The notes beneath the pieces are model-generated. The model was not told the origin of the DNA. It saw only the letters and a list, made by a program, of their open reading frames with translations, and did not search any database. The translations under genes and the position numbers were made by a program. From WLMZ01 sp031410915 (GTDB taxonomy: Bacteria; Actinomycetota; Acidimicrobiia; Acidimicrobiales; Ilumatobacteraceae), in assembly GCA_031410915.1 (NCBI GenBank), contig JANNZY010000196.1:1-64000 (forward strand): 64,000 nt of DNA, written 5' to 3'. Below, in pieces: positions 7,685 to 16,131 of this stretch (position 1 is the first letter of the stretch; every line of letters starts with the position of its first letter).

Positions 7685-7709
7685 GGCGGGGGCGGGGAAA
7701 CCTCCCGCC
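7685..7709 (+). terminator. GC hairpin between debranching and LPxTG genes
   Basis: GGCGGG (7685-7690) pairs with CCCGCC (7704-7709) and the inner bases extend the stem. There is no T-run. It could weaken read-through from the glucosidase gene or act in the leader of the LPxTG gene. Confidence 0.35.
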
Positions 7710-7756
7710 ACATGACGTCCAGCGGGTGCCGGGTGTCCGATTGAGGGGGTTACATC

Positions 7757-8506
7757 ATGAAGCGAGTAGGTCAATGGCTGAGCACATCAGGTGCAGTCAC
7801 ACTGGTCATCGCGCTGTGGTCGGCAACGCCGGCGGCAGCCCACACCCCGAGTGCGGTGCCGAGCTGCACCGGCCTGGCCGTCCAGATGGCCAACTACCCC
7901 GGCCCGGGCACCCCGAATCGTGTGACGATCACCGTCGACGCGACGGTCGTTCTCGACACGATGTTCGGCGAGACCTACTCCACCTTTGTTGCTTGGTCCG
8001 ACCGTCAGAGTCACACGTGGAAAGTTGTCGTCGATGACATCGTTCCCGACGGTGACGCCACGTTCAGCGGCGTTCAAGAAGCTTGTGTCGTCACGACGTC
8101 TTCGGAGGCGGTCGTGACGACAACTACGGAGGCGGTCACCACGACATCCGCTGAGGAGTTGGCGGCACCGACGACCGTCGCCGCGCCGACCTCATCTGAG
8201 GCCACGACGACGACGTCCACCGTCAGCCTCGCCGCGGCAGCAACGACCACGTCGACGACGGCAATCGCCAGTTTCGGGCCCGCGCCTGTCGGGAGCTCGC
8301 CGACGCCCGTGGTTGCGCCGGCTGTCCCGGTCGTGGCGACGCAGGTGGGATCCGCGGGCGGCGTGGCCGCGGTCGGCGGAGCCCAGGATCTTCCGGCCAC
8401 GGGCGCCGACCGGACGATCATCCTCGTCGCCGGAAGCATCGCCACGTTGCTAGGAGTGGCACTTGTCGTCACGGCTCGACGTCGGGTCGGCGACGGCACC
8501 GCGTAG
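7757..8506 (+). CDS. LPxTG cell-wall-anchored surface protein
   Basis: The 249-aa product has a signal peptide (residues 1-28, positive start, hydrophobic core, PAAAHT cut site) and a small folded region (about 30-112). A low-complexity Thr/Ser/Ala/Val stalk (about 113-215) follows. The end is a sortase signal: LPATGAD near 221, a hydrophobic helix, and RRRVGDG. Sortases cut LPxTG between T and G and link the protein to peptidoglycan. The ATG is preceded by GAGGGGG. No sortase gene is in the window. The ligand or function of the folded part is not recognised, though it contains two cysteines (SCTGL and EACVV) that could form a disulfide. Confidence 0.85.
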   Translation: MKRVGQWLSTSGAVTLVIALWSATPAAAHTPSAVPSCTGLAVQMANYPGPGTPNRVTITVDATVVLDTMFGETYSTFVAWSDRQSHTWKVVVDDIVPDGDATFSGVQEACVVTTSSEAVVTTTTEAVTTTSAEELAAPTTVAAPTSSEATTTTSTVSLAAAATTTSTTAIASFGPAPVGSSPTPVVAPAVPVVATQVGSAGGVAAVGGAQDLPATGADRTIILVAGSIATLLGVALVVTARRRVGDGTA

Positions 8507-8512
8507 CAGCTA

Positions 8513-8540
8513 GGCGAAGGGAGGGTTCGTCCCCTTCGCC
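8513..8540. terminator. Hairpin terminator, 9-bp stem
   Basis: GGCGAAGGG (8513-8521) pairs perfectly with CCCTTCGCC (8532-8540), starting 7 bases after the LPxTG gene stop. It is the first of three hairpins between two convergent genes. Confidence 0.6.
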
Positions 8541-8560
8541 AACGTCGTCCGCGCTGCCGA

Positions 8561-8592
8561 CCGATTGGAGGTCCACAACGACCTCCAATCGG
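8561..8592. terminator. Hairpin terminator, 13-bp stem
   Basis: CCGATTGGAGGTC (8561-8573) pairs perfectly with GACCTCCAATCGG (8580-8592) around a 6-base loop. It is the strongest hairpin of the convergent intergenic region and would work on both strands. Confidence 0.65.
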
Positions 8593-8618
8593 CCTGCGGG
8601 TCGGCCGTGTCGGCGGGT

Positions 8619-8644
8619 GAGCCCGACGTCGACGCGTCGGGCTC
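8619..8644. terminator. Hairpin terminator, 10-bp stem
   Basis: GAGCCCGACG (8619-8628) pairs perfectly with CGTCGGGCTC (8635-8644). It lies 15 bases beyond the glycosyltransferase stop and probably terminates that gene on the minus strand. Confidence 0.55.
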
Positions 8645-8658
8645 GTCGCCTCGGACCG

Positions 8659-9729
8659 TCACCCAGTTGGGTAGAGGGCGTGTTGGCTGGTCGTCGTCAG
8701 CTTTTCGTAGATCGCCTCGTAGCCGGCGCACATCCGGTTGACGTCGAAGTTCGCAGCATGTCGTCGACACGCGTCGCGGTCCAAATCTCCGATGCGACGG
8801 ACCGCTGCGGCCATGTCATCGATGTCGTCGCAGATGAAGCCGGTGACGCCGTCGACGACCACCTCGGGAACCGACCCGCGACGCAACGCGATCACAGGCG
8901 TTCCCGCGGCCATCGATTCGATCATCACCAGGCCGAATGGCTCCGGCCAGTCGCTGGGGAACAGGGTTGCCGCTGCGGAGCCGAAGAAGGTCGGCTTGCG
9001 CTCCTCGTCGATCTCGCCGACGAAGACGACATCGTTGGCCGCGAAGACCGGTTCGACGTCTCGCTCGAAGTACTCGATATCTGTCGGGTCGACCTTCGCG
9101 GCGGCGTGCAACTGCCGATTCGTTCGGGCGGCGATCTCCACGGCCGCGGTCGGCCCTTTCTCGTGCGCAATTCTGCCGACGAACGCCAGGTGGGGGCTGC
9201 CGGTGTAGTGGTCGTCGGCGTAGGCGGTGAAGTCGAGCCCGTTGTACACCGTGCCCGCCCACGTGACGTCGATCCCGTGAAGTCCCCGGCGCTGGTCGTC
9301 GCTGATCGAGACGAGCGGCACGCCGGGGTACAGCTCGAGTGCCCGTCGAACGTGTTCGAGGTCGAGCCGGCCGTGCATGGTCAACAATGTGGGGACCTCG
9401 GTCGAGTAGGCGAACGGCAACGTCCAGATGTCGATGTGCGAATGGATGACATCGAACTCACCGGCACGGTCGAAGACCTCGGCCAACATTCGGAGGTGCA
9501 GATGCGGGGCGATGTCGACCATCTCCTCCCGCGTCATCCTCATCCGCAACGGCGACGGCACGACCGCATCCAGGTCAGCCAACGTCACCGATTCGCCGGC
9601 TGCGAAGAGTGTGACCTCATGGCCGCGATTCGTGAGTCCGTCGCACAACCCGGCGATCACTCGTTCGGTGCCGCCGTACGCCTTGGGAGGCACCGTCTCG
9701 TACAACGGGGCGATCTGGGCAATTTTCAT
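8659..9729 (-). CDS. GT4-family glycosyltransferase
   Basis: The 356-aa product has the two Rossmann halves of GT-B enzymes. The N-terminal half starts KIAQIAPLYETVPPKAYGGTERV, a donor-loop glycine pattern typical of GT4. The C-terminal half carries FVGRIAHEKG and the EPFGLVMIESMAAGTPVIA segment that binds the nucleotide-sugar. It transfers a sugar from an NDP- or GDP-donor with retained anomeric configuration; the acceptor is unknown. The ATG at 9729 is chosen because AAGGGACC precedes it and it gives the expected MKIAQIAP start. It is divergent from the Ser/Thr kinase gene, with 162 bases between starts. Confidence 0.88.
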   Translation of the reverse strand: MKIAQIAPLYETVPPKAYGGTERVIAGLCDGLTNRGHEVTLFAAGESVTLADLDAVVPSPLRMRMTREEMVDIAPHLHLRMLAEVFDRAGEFDVIHSHIDIWTLPFAYSTEVPTLLTMHGRLDLEHVRRALELYPGVPLVSISDDQRRGLHGIDVTWAGTVYNGLDFTAYADDHYTGSPHLAFVGRIAHEKGPTAAVEIAARTNRQLHAAAKVDPTDIEYFERDVEPVFAANDVVFVGEIDEERKPTFFGSAAATLFPSDWPEPFGLVMIESMAAGTPVIALRRGSVPEVVVDGVTGFICDDIDDMAAAVRRIGDLDRDACRRHAANFDVNRMCAGYEAIYEKLTTTSQHALYPTG

Positions 9730-9891
9730 GCATGGTCCCTTCTTCACTACCGCCGAACGCAACACGCCAGTCGGTCTCTACCCGCAATCCGGCCCGGGCG
9801 AACGTGACGTCAACCCCGCGCGTCGCGATGTTCCCGGCGGAGTCCCGGTCGTGGGTCGGTTGCGCCGGTCTTGGACCGGGTACGCAGGTGC

Positions 9892-11628
9892 ATGCCCGAA
9901 ACCGCCGACGCGCTCAGCGCAACGAACTGTGCGCAGTGCTCTGCCACGCTGCCGGCACACGCGGCCTTCTGCCCCGAATGCGGTGCCAACCCTGCTGGCG
10001 GAGCGCCCGGTCCTGTGATTCGAGGCTTCACGATCATGCGCACGATCGGACGGGGCGGGTCTGCCGTCGTCTACCTCGCCCGACAGCATTCCCTGCATCG
10101 AGAGGTCGCCATCAAGGTGCTCCGCGGTGAGATCGAGGACCCGAAGGCGTGGCGTTCGTTCGAGCGTGAGGCGCGTACCATCGCGCAACTCAGTGGTCAC
10201 CTCAACGTCCTCACTGTCTACACGGCGGGCCGGGCGTCGACCGGCCAGCCATATCTCGTCACCGAAGTGATGGATCGCGGCTCGTTGGCCGATGTCCTCG
10301 CTGTGGATGGCCCGCTCGCGCCCGGCTCGCTGGGGATGGTCGGCACGGCGATCGCCGATGCGCTCATTGCTGCACATGGCGTCGGCATCTTGCATCGAGA
10401 CGTGAAACCGGGCAACGTCTTGCTGGCGAGCGACGGTCGCGTCAAGTTGGGCGACTTCGGCATCGCCCGGCTCCTGGCCGGAAAGTCCGACTCCACTACC
10501 GAACGCGTCGCCTTCACGCCGGAACATGTGGCTCCCGAGATCCTTCGCGGCGAGCCGGAGGGGCCGTGGAGCGACGTCTATGGTCTGGCCTCGACCCTCG
10601 TCGAAGCTGCCACGGGCCAGCCGGTCTTTCGTCGCTCGCCGAACGAGCGGATCGAGACCCTGATGTCACGAAAGTTGATGGGTCCTGCCCCGCCACTTCC
10701 CGAGACTGTGCCGTCCACACTCAGGGACGTCCTGACGTCGGCCCTGAGCCCCCAACCGGCGCTTCGACCAACGCTCATCGACTTCCGACGCGAGACCATG
10801 CGGCTCGGCCTGCGGACCCTCCCGGCGCCGACCGCCCCATCAGCGGTCGAGCCGCCGTCGACCGCCGCGATGCCGTTGGAACCGCCACCGACGCAGGTTG
10901 GTCCACATCCGAGATCAGCGCCGGTTGTCAAGCGGCCGACAGTCGCAGCCGGCCTGCGCTCACAACGTCACCGCCGGCGGATCCTTGCCGCGGCCGCACT
11001 CCTTGCGGTCATTTCCCTCGCTGCCGCATTCGGCGTTGCCGCTCTGAATGGTGGAAGTGACAACGCGGCGTCGTCGAACCCGTCGGGATTGATCTCGTCT
11101 CCGACCACCATCGTGCTCACCCTGCCCCCCACCCCCGCACCAGCAGTCAGCCCGACACCGGCTGCGACGGCCGCTCTTCCTCCCACGACCGTTGTGCCTC
11201 AGACATCGGCCCCGTCCACCACCCAGCAAGCAGCAACCACGGTGCCCACCACGCCGCCGACGCCGCCGGCGCCGACGACAGGTGCGCCCGCCGCGCCTTC
11301 GAGCGCGATGATCTCGCCGTCCGAGGCCGAGACCTTCATCCACGACTACTACACCAGCGTGGCTGCGCGTGACTATCTCACGACCTGGGCGCAGCTGGCT
11401 CCCGAGTTCCAGCAAGGTCGGGCGCAGTCCTACGACTACTACTCGTCGTTCTGGGACAGCAACGACGTCGAGGTCGGCGAGATCCGCTACGTGGCCCAGG
11501 ACGGTGACGAGACCCTCGTCGACGTCGAGCTCCGATGGAACGGCCGAGGAAAGTTCCAGACCAACCGCCTCGCGTTACGACGAGGCGACGACGCTTCGCT
11601 TCGCATCGTGCGAGAGGTGAGCGTGTGA
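9892..11628 (+). CDS. Membrane Ser/Thr protein kinase with N-terminal zinc ribbon
   Basis: The 578-aa product begins with a zinc ribbon (two CxxC pairs, CAQC and CPEC, residues about 12-30). A Hanks-type kinase domain follows (about 42-300), with a glycine-rich loop (IGRGGSAVVY), the Lys of VAIKVL near 72, HRDVKPGN near 168, DFG near 188 and the APE box. A membrane helix lies near 363-385, preceded by RSQRHRRR. A Pro/Thr-rich linker then leads to an extracellular NTF2-like domain (SEAETFIHDYY...). It is a PknB-like receptor kinase that should sense the outside and phosphorylate cytosolic targets. The extracellular part lacks PASTA repeats. An in-frame TTG at 9871 is an alternative start. Confidence 0.9.
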   Translation: MPETADALSATNCAQCSATLPAHAAFCPECGANPAGGAPGPVIRGFTIMRTIGRGGSAVVYLARQHSLHREVAIKVLRGEIEDPKAWRSFEREARTIAQLSGHLNVLTVYTAGRASTGQPYLVTEVMDRGSLADVLAVDGPLAPGSLGMVGTAIADALIAAHGVGILHRDVKPGNVLLASDGRVKLGDFGIARLLAGKSDSTTERVAFTPEHVAPEILRGEPEGPWSDVYGLASTLVEAATGQPVFRRSPNERIETLMSRKLMGPAPPLPETVPSTLRDVLTSALSPQPALRPTLIDFRRETMRLGLRTLPAPTAPSAVEPPSTAAMPLEPPPTQVGPHPRSAPVVKRPTVAAGLRSQRHRRRILAAAALLAVISLAAAFGVAALNGGSDNAASSNPSGLISSPTTIVLTLPPTPAPAVSPTPAATAALPPTTVVPQTSAPSTTQQAATTVPTTPPTPPAPTTGAPAAPSSAMISPSEAETFIHDYYTSVAARDYLTTWAQLAPEFQQGRAQSYDYYSSFWDSNDVEVGEIRYVAQDGDETLVDVELRWNGRGKFQTNRLALRRGDDASLRIVREVSV

Positions 11629-11665
11629 AAACCGTGGCGCGCTTGGAGGCGGTTGACTGGCGGGC

Positions 11666-12163
11666 ATGGCTCGCTTGTTCGTGGGGGTGTGGATTCCGGG
11701 GGATGTCACCGAGACGCTCATGTCGTTGCCGCGCAAGGACCAACGTGGGGTGCGCTTCGTACAGCCGGACAACTGGCACATCACCCTGCGCTTCCTCGGC
11801 GAGGCGCACCCGGCGGACGCGATCGCGGCGCTCAGCGCCATGCCGATCACCGACCCGTCTGTCACGCTCGGGCCGGCGGTCGACATGCTCGACGAGCGCG
11901 CGCTCGTCGTTCCCGCCGTGGGCCTCGACGATGTCGCCGCCGACGTCGCCGAGCGCACCCGCCACGTCGGGAGCGAGCCGCAACGCAAACGGTTCATCGG
12001 GCATCTCACGATCGCGCGCGTGAAGTCGAACGTGGCGATGCCGCGGGCACTCGGCGCGCTGGTCGATGCGTCGTTCGACGTCACCGAGATCGCACTGATC
12101 CAGAGCCGCCTGCACCCCGACGGCGCCCGCTATGAGACGGTCGAGACGTTCCCCGTCGGCTGA
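11666..12163 (+). CDS. thpR: RNA 2',3'-cyclic phosphodiesterase (2'-5' RNA ligase family)
   Basis: The 165-aa protein carries both HxT motifs of the 2H phosphoesterase fold: HITLRF near residue 37 and HLTIAR near 112. ThpR-type enzymes open 2',3'-cyclic phosphates on RNA ends and can also join 2'-5' ends. The start MARLFVGVWIP is typical of the family and the length is normal (about 170-190 aa). It begins 37 bases after the kinase stop on the same strand, but a shared role is not evident. Confidence 0.9.
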   Translation: MARLFVGVWIPGDVTETLMSLPRKDQRGVRFVQPDNWHITLRFLGEAHPADAIAALSAMPITDPSVTLGPAVDMLDERALVVPAVGLDDVAADVAERTRHVGSEPQRKRFIGHLTIARVKSNVAMPRALGALVDASFDVTEIALIQSRLHPDGARYETVETFPVG

Positions 12164-12176
12164 CCCCGACCGGCCG

Positions 12177-12650
12177 TCACTCGGTGGCGATGCGCTCCAG
12201 CTTGGCGACGGAGTCCTCGAGCATGCTGACCGGCACGATCGGCCACTCGCGTCGGGCACGCAGGTCGTCGGAGATGTTGGTCCAGTCGCAGTAGTTGGTC
12301 ACGTCGGTCTCGCTGTCGCTGACGGGATCCAGCTTCCATCCGTACACGTGGTTCAGCGGCGGGCTGTCCACGCCGCCGATCGTCCATTCGACGAGCCGAT
12401 CGGGCTCGATCTGAGTGACGGTGTTGCGCACCGTGTACTTCGTCAGGCCGGGGATGTCGTTGAGCGGCGTGCGGTCCATCTGCATGTCGAACGTCTCACC
12501 GACGGCGGTCAGCGGCTGGGCATCGGCAGCGGTCTCGAGCATGCCCGAACCGTCGATGCGGACGTGGCCAGCAGGGTCGGACACGATCGCGTAGATCGCG
12601 CTCGCCGGCGCGGCGATCCTTCGGGTTGCGGACACTCGATCTGTCGACAT
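12177..12650 (-). CDS. SRPBCC-family (polyketide-cyclase-like) protein
   Basis: The 157-aa protein shows the START/SRPBCC pattern: SATRRIAAPASAIYAIVSDP at the N-terminus, central strands around RLVEWTIGG, and a long C-terminal helix (VSMLEDSVAKLERIA). The fold has a deep hydrophobic pocket for lipid-like ligands, and the ligand here is unknown. The ATG at 12650 fits the family start; upstream in-frame codons look non-coding. It ends 13 bases from the convergent thpR gene. Confidence 0.78.
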   Translation of the reverse strand: MSTDRVSATRRIAAPASAIYAIVSDPAGHVRIDGSGMLETAADAQPLTAVGETFDMQMDRTPLNDIPGLTKYTVRNTVTQIEPDRLVEWTIGGVDSPPLNHVYGWKLDPVSDSETDVTNYCDWTNISDDLRARREWPIVPVSMLEDSVAKLERIATE

Positions 12651-12838
12651 CACGGCTCCACTCGTCGGGGACCTGCGGATCGTAAGCCCGCACCGTCGTC
12701 CGACATCGAACCGAGCCCCACCATGGCGAACTGAAATGAACTCGTTCAAACGGCATGTGACGAAGGGACGCGGCGGCACCACTGGTCGCCCACACCTGGA
12801 CCGACGGCGTCGCCAGAACGACCGCGTATCGTTCGGGC

Positions 12839-13246
12839 ATGGTCGTGGTTCCGATGATCCAGGTCAGCGATGTCGAGGCGTCGAGCGCGTGGTACCAGCG
12901 AGCGATGCGGCTCGTCAGCGGTCATGGCGGTGACGAGTTCGAGATGCTCTTCGCCGGCGAGCCCTACGTAACGCCGCTGTTGTTGCAATTGCACCGATGG
13001 GAAGCGCATGAGCACGGCTTCCTCGGCAGTCCTGATCTGCCCATCGGCAACGGTTCCTCGCTGTGGTTCGGTGTCGCCGACCGGGCCGAGTTCGACACCG
13101 CCTGGCGGACCGCCGTCGATGCCGACGCGACGGTGCTGGCCGAGCCGGCGTGGAACCCGATCGCACATCATCACGAATTCAGCCTGCGCGACCCGGACGG
13201 ATATGTGCTGGCCGTGCACACGCCGTTCGACATGAACGGCGATTGA
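12839..13246 (+). CDS. VOC-superfamily (glyoxalase/bleomycin-resistance-like) protein
   Basis: The 135-aa protein has the paired beta-alpha-beta3 layout of VOC proteins. It opens VVVPMIQVSDVEASSAWYQRAM and ends with FSLRDPDGYVLAVHTP, which supplies typical second-module residues (HHHEFSL). VOC proteins bind a divalent metal and act as isomerases, dioxygenases or drug-binding proteins. The substrate cannot be read from sequence. It stands alone, divergent from the SRPBCC gene. Confidence 0.8.
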   Translation: MVVVPMIQVSDVEASSAWYQRAMRLVSGHGGDEFEMLFAGEPYVTPLLLQLHRWEAHEHGFLGSPDLPIGNGSSLWFGVADRAEFDTAWRTAVDADATVLAEPAWNPIAHHHEFSLRDPDGYVLAVHTPFDMNGD

Positions 13247-13323
13247 CGAACGATCCGTCACGCACATGCACCGTCCGATCGACGGCGGCCGGATCGCCGA
13301 CTGCAGCAGCTGCGACGGGCGCG

Positions 13324-14055
13324 CTAGATCACGCTTCCGGTCAGATGGCCGATGCCGAGCGAGATCAACAGCGCGAGCGTCCCGCCGATCAGCACGCGCA
13401 GCGCCGCCCGACCGATTGGCGCGCCGCCGAGGCGAGCACCGGTGGCTCCGAGAGCAACGAGACCGACCAACGTCAGTGCAATCGTCAACGGCACACGCAG
13501 CGACGCAGAAGCGATCGCGACGATGAGGACCGGCACGATCGCGCCGATCAGAAAGCTGAGCGCAGAGACGGCTGCGGCCTGGCCCGGGTTGGCGAGCGCG
13601 TCCGGGTCGATGCCGAGTTCGTCGCGGGCGTGAACAGCGAGCAGGTCCAGTTCTGACAATTCGTCGGCCACCTGCTCAGCGAGGTCCTCGCTGAGCCCGC
13701 GGTCGCGGTAGATGCGGGCCAGTTCGGCTCGTTCGGCGACCGGCGACGTGGCCAGCTCGCGTCGCTCGCGGTCCAGGTCGGCGCGTTCGGTGTCGCGCTG
13801 CGAGCTGACGGAGACGAACTCACCAGCCGCCATCGACAACGCACCTGCCGTGAGGCCCGCCACACCGGCGACCAGAACTGCGTTCCGCGTCCCATTCGCT
13901 GCGGCCACGCCGACGACGAGGCTGGCCGTCGAGATGAGTCCGTCGTTCGCGCCGAGCACGGCCGCGCGCAACCACGCGGCTCGACCACCGAGATGTCGTT
14001 CCGACGCGGCATGATCCGGTTGAGTTCGTGTCACGGCGACGACCGTACGCCGCAC
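13324..14055 (-). CDS. VIT1/CCC1-family iron/manganese transporter
   Basis: The 243-aa membrane protein has the VIT family signature: AAVLGANDGLISTASLVVGV in the first helix and AGALSMAAGEFVSVSSQRDTERADL in the second, with a cytosolic metal-binding helical segment between helices 2 and 3 (ERRELATSP...ELGIDP). Three further helices follow. VIT proteins export Fe2+ or Mn2+ from the cytosol by proton antiport. With the bacterioferritin and FTR1 loci elsewhere in the window, it adds a metal-efflux arm. No iron box is visible directly upstream. Confidence 0.88.
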   Translation of the reverse strand: MRRTVVAVTRTQPDHAASERHLGGRAAWLRAAVLGANDGLISTASLVVGVAAANGTRNAVLVAGVAGLTAGALSMAAGEFVSVSSQRDTERADLDRERRELATSPVAERAELARIYRDRGLSEDLAEQVADELSELDLLAVHARDELGIDPDALANPGQAAAVSALSFLIGAIVPVLIVAIASASLRVPLTIALTLVGLVALGATGARLGGAPIGRAALRVLIGGTLALLISLGIGHLTGSVI

Positions 14056-14176
14056 AGGGCCGCAGACTCCAGGGCCGAACGTCAGATCCGTTCGTCAGCC
14101 GGTGTCGCGCTGGTCGTCGACCGGGCGCAGATGGACGGACCCAGCCTGAACCGCCGGCGCACGCCAAGATCACGGC

Positions 14177-14602
14177 ATGACGTCAGCCTCGAAGTTCTTC
14201 ATCCATCGACCCACTTGGCAGAAGCACCCGGCGGTGCGCTCCGGCGAGGACCTCACCGTCGGCGAACGTGCCGCGGACCGGCTGCGCAACGGAATGGGCT
14301 CGTGGGCGTTCGTGATCGGCGCGCTGATCTTTTTGACCGGCTGGATGATCGGCAACCGCAACGTCGGTTTCGACAAGTACCCGTTCATCCTGCTCAACCT
14401 GATCCTGTCCTGCGTTGCCGCGCTGCAAGGCGCGATCCTGCTGATCGCAGCCAAGCGCGAAGACCAGATCAGCAGCGAGCTCGCCCGCCACGACTACGAG
14501 ACGAATGTCGAGGCCGACCGCATCGTCAAGGAGATCCACGCCCTGACCGCAGAGATCCATGCCCATGTCTGCCCTCCCGGCTCTCCCGAAGTCGCGCCGT
14601 GA
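14177..14602 (+). CDS. DUF1003 membrane protein
   Basis: The 141-aa protein matches DUF1003: GERAADRLRNGMGSWAFVIG, then GWMIGNRNVGFDKYPFILLNLILS, then AALQGAILLIAAKRED. These make two transmembrane helices (about 44-62 and 75-98), followed by a charged cytosolic tail. The family has no settled function. It ends 27 bases before the fluoride-type CLC gene on the same strand, so the two may be co-expressed. Confidence 0.85.
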   Translation: MTSASKFFIHRPTWQKHPAVRSGEDLTVGERAADRLRNGMGSWAFVIGALIFLTGWMIGNRNVGFDKYPFILLNLILSCVAALQGAILLIAAKREDQISSELARHDYETNVEADRIVKEIHALTAEIHAHVCPPGSPEVAP

Positions 14603-14629
14603 GCGAACGCGCTCGGTAACGTCCGCGTG

Positions 14630-15919
14630 ATGGCTGATGTCGACCTCCGCGAGCACGTCCGGCTCGTCGGTCATCTGCTGCGCTGGGTGCTGCTCGGTTC
14701 AGTCGTCGGCGCGCTGGCCGGACTCTCGTCGGCTGGGTTCCTGAGAGCGCTCGAATGGGCCACCGACACACGTGTCGACCACGGCTGGTTGTTGTACCTG
14801 TTGCCGGTCGGCGGTCTGGTCGTCGGGCTCGCCTACCACTACGGAGCAGGGCGCTCCAGTGGGGGCAACGCGCTGATCATCGACGAGATCCACCAGCCGA
14901 CAGCGTGGGTGCCGCGACGGATGGCTCCCATGGTGTTCGGCGGCACGGTGGTGACCCATCTGTTCGGTGGCTCGGCCGGACGCGAGGGAACGGCGATCCA
15001 GATGTCGGGCAGCCTGACCGATGCGTTCTCGCGGGCGATCGGCCTGCGATCCGACGATCGCCGGATCCTGCTGATCGCGGCGATCGGTGGCGGGTTCGGC
15101 GCCGTCTTCGGTGTGCCGATCGCTGGATGCGTGTTCGCGCTGGAAGTGCAGACGGCCGGCCGGATGCGCTACGACGCGATCGTGCCGGCACTCACCGCCT
15201 CAATCGTCGGCGACTTGATGGTGCGCGCGGTCGGCGTCACGCACACACCGCTGCCCGACCTCGGCGCGGTGCACCTGACCGCAGTGCTCGCGCTGAAGGT
15301 GGCGGTCGCGGGGTTGGCGTTCGGCGTGACGAGCATCGCGTTCGTCGAACTGACCCACGGCCTCAAGCGTGGGTTCGCACGGGTGGTCGGCTGGCCCCCG
15401 CTGCGACCCGCGCTCGGCGGGGTCCTCGTCATCGCGCTCACCCTGCTGGTCGGCAGTCGCGACTACCTCGGTCTGTCAGTTCCGCTGATCACCAGCTCCG
15501 CAGCCGGCGGTGCGGGCGTGGTCGCAGGTGCGTTCGCGTTGAAGCTCGTGTTCACCACGATCACCCTCGGAGCTGGCTTCCAGGGCGGCGAGGTCACCCC
15601 ATTGTTCGTCATCGGCGCGACGCTCGGCGTGACGATGGGACGCGTGCTCGGCGTGCCCGTACCGCTGATGGCTGCCGTCGGCTTCGTGGCGGTGTTCGCC
15701 GGCGCAGCCAACACACCGCTCGCGTGCACCGTGATGGGTGTCGAGCTGTTCGGGGGCGGAGGCGTCGTGCTGTTCGCGATCGCGTCCGTCGTGTCGTATA
15801 TCTTCTCGTCACATCGCGGCATCTACGCGACGCAGCGCGTCGACGGCCACGAGCCCGCGACCACGTTGCACCACTTGGCCGAACTGCGCCGTCAACGCGG
15901 CCGCCGCCGCTCCACCTGA
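14630..15919 (+). CDS. CLC-F-type fluoride/proton antiporter
   Basis: The 429-aa membrane protein is a CLC channel/antiporter. The motifs match the fluoride-specific CLC-F branch rather than chloride types. GGNALIIDEIH near residue 79 replaces the GSGIP motif. HLFGGSAGREGT near 118 has T after GREG where chloride CLCs have P. The GFGAVFGVPIAG and GAGFQGGEVTPLF segments complete the pore region. CLC-F proteins expel fluoride using the proton gradient. Typical length is about 400-430 aa with no C-terminal CBS pair, as here. No fluoride riboswitch could be seen upstream; only 27 bases separate it from the DUF1003 gene. A GTG one codon upstream is an alternative start. Confidence 0.87.
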   Translation: MADVDLREHVRLVGHLLRWVLLGSVVGALAGLSSAGFLRALEWATDTRVDHGWLLYLLPVGGLVVGLAYHYGAGRSSGGNALIIDEIHQPTAWVPRRMAPMVFGGTVVTHLFGGSAGREGTAIQMSGSLTDAFSRAIGLRSDDRRILLIAAIGGGFGAVFGVPIAGCVFALEVQTAGRMRYDAIVPALTASIVGDLMVRAVGVTHTPLPDLGAVHLTAVLALKVAVAGLAFGVTSIAFVELTHGLKRGFARVVGWPPLRPALGGVLVIALTLLVGSRDYLGLSVPLITSSAAGGAGVVAGAFALKLVFTTITLGAGFQGGEVTPLFVIGATLGVTMGRVLGVPVPLMAAVGFVAVFAGAANTPLACTVMGVELFGGGGVVLFAIASVVSYIFSSHRGIYATQRVDGHEPATTLHHLAELRRQRGRRRST

Positions 15920-15988
15920 CCGCCTTTCGCCGCTTGGGTGGATTGTGAGCAGCCATGCGGCTCAGATCGCGCCCATCGAGATGGCACG

Positions 15989-16128
15989 CTCGACCTGTCT
16001 CACTGACGCGAACCGCCGGCCCGGCACGGCCAGCGTCCGATCACACCCTCGACCGGTCTCACCGACGCGAACCGTCCGCCCAGCACGGCCAGCGTCCGGT
16101 CTCCTTCGACCGGACGCACCGAACGGGA
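15989..16128. repeat. Imperfect tandem repeat, 57-59 bp unit
   Basis: Two copies begin at 15989 and 16048 with CTCGACC(T/G)GTCTCAC and share GACGCGAACC and CACGGCCAGCGTCCG. A third, partial copy (TCGACCGGACGCACCGAACGG) begins near 16105. It fills the gap between the convergent CLC and tetR genes. Confidence 0.6.
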
Positions 16129-16131
16129 CTG

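Noticed and set aside
7589..7756. Riboswitch in the leader of the LPxTG gene
   Set aside because: A GC hairpin is present, but no conserved loop of c-di-AMP or c-di-GMP riboswitches could be matched.
14603..14629. Fluoride riboswitch before the CLC-F gene
   Set aside because: Only 27 bases separate it from DUF1003, too short for the known fold, and I could not see the motif upstream of DUF1003.
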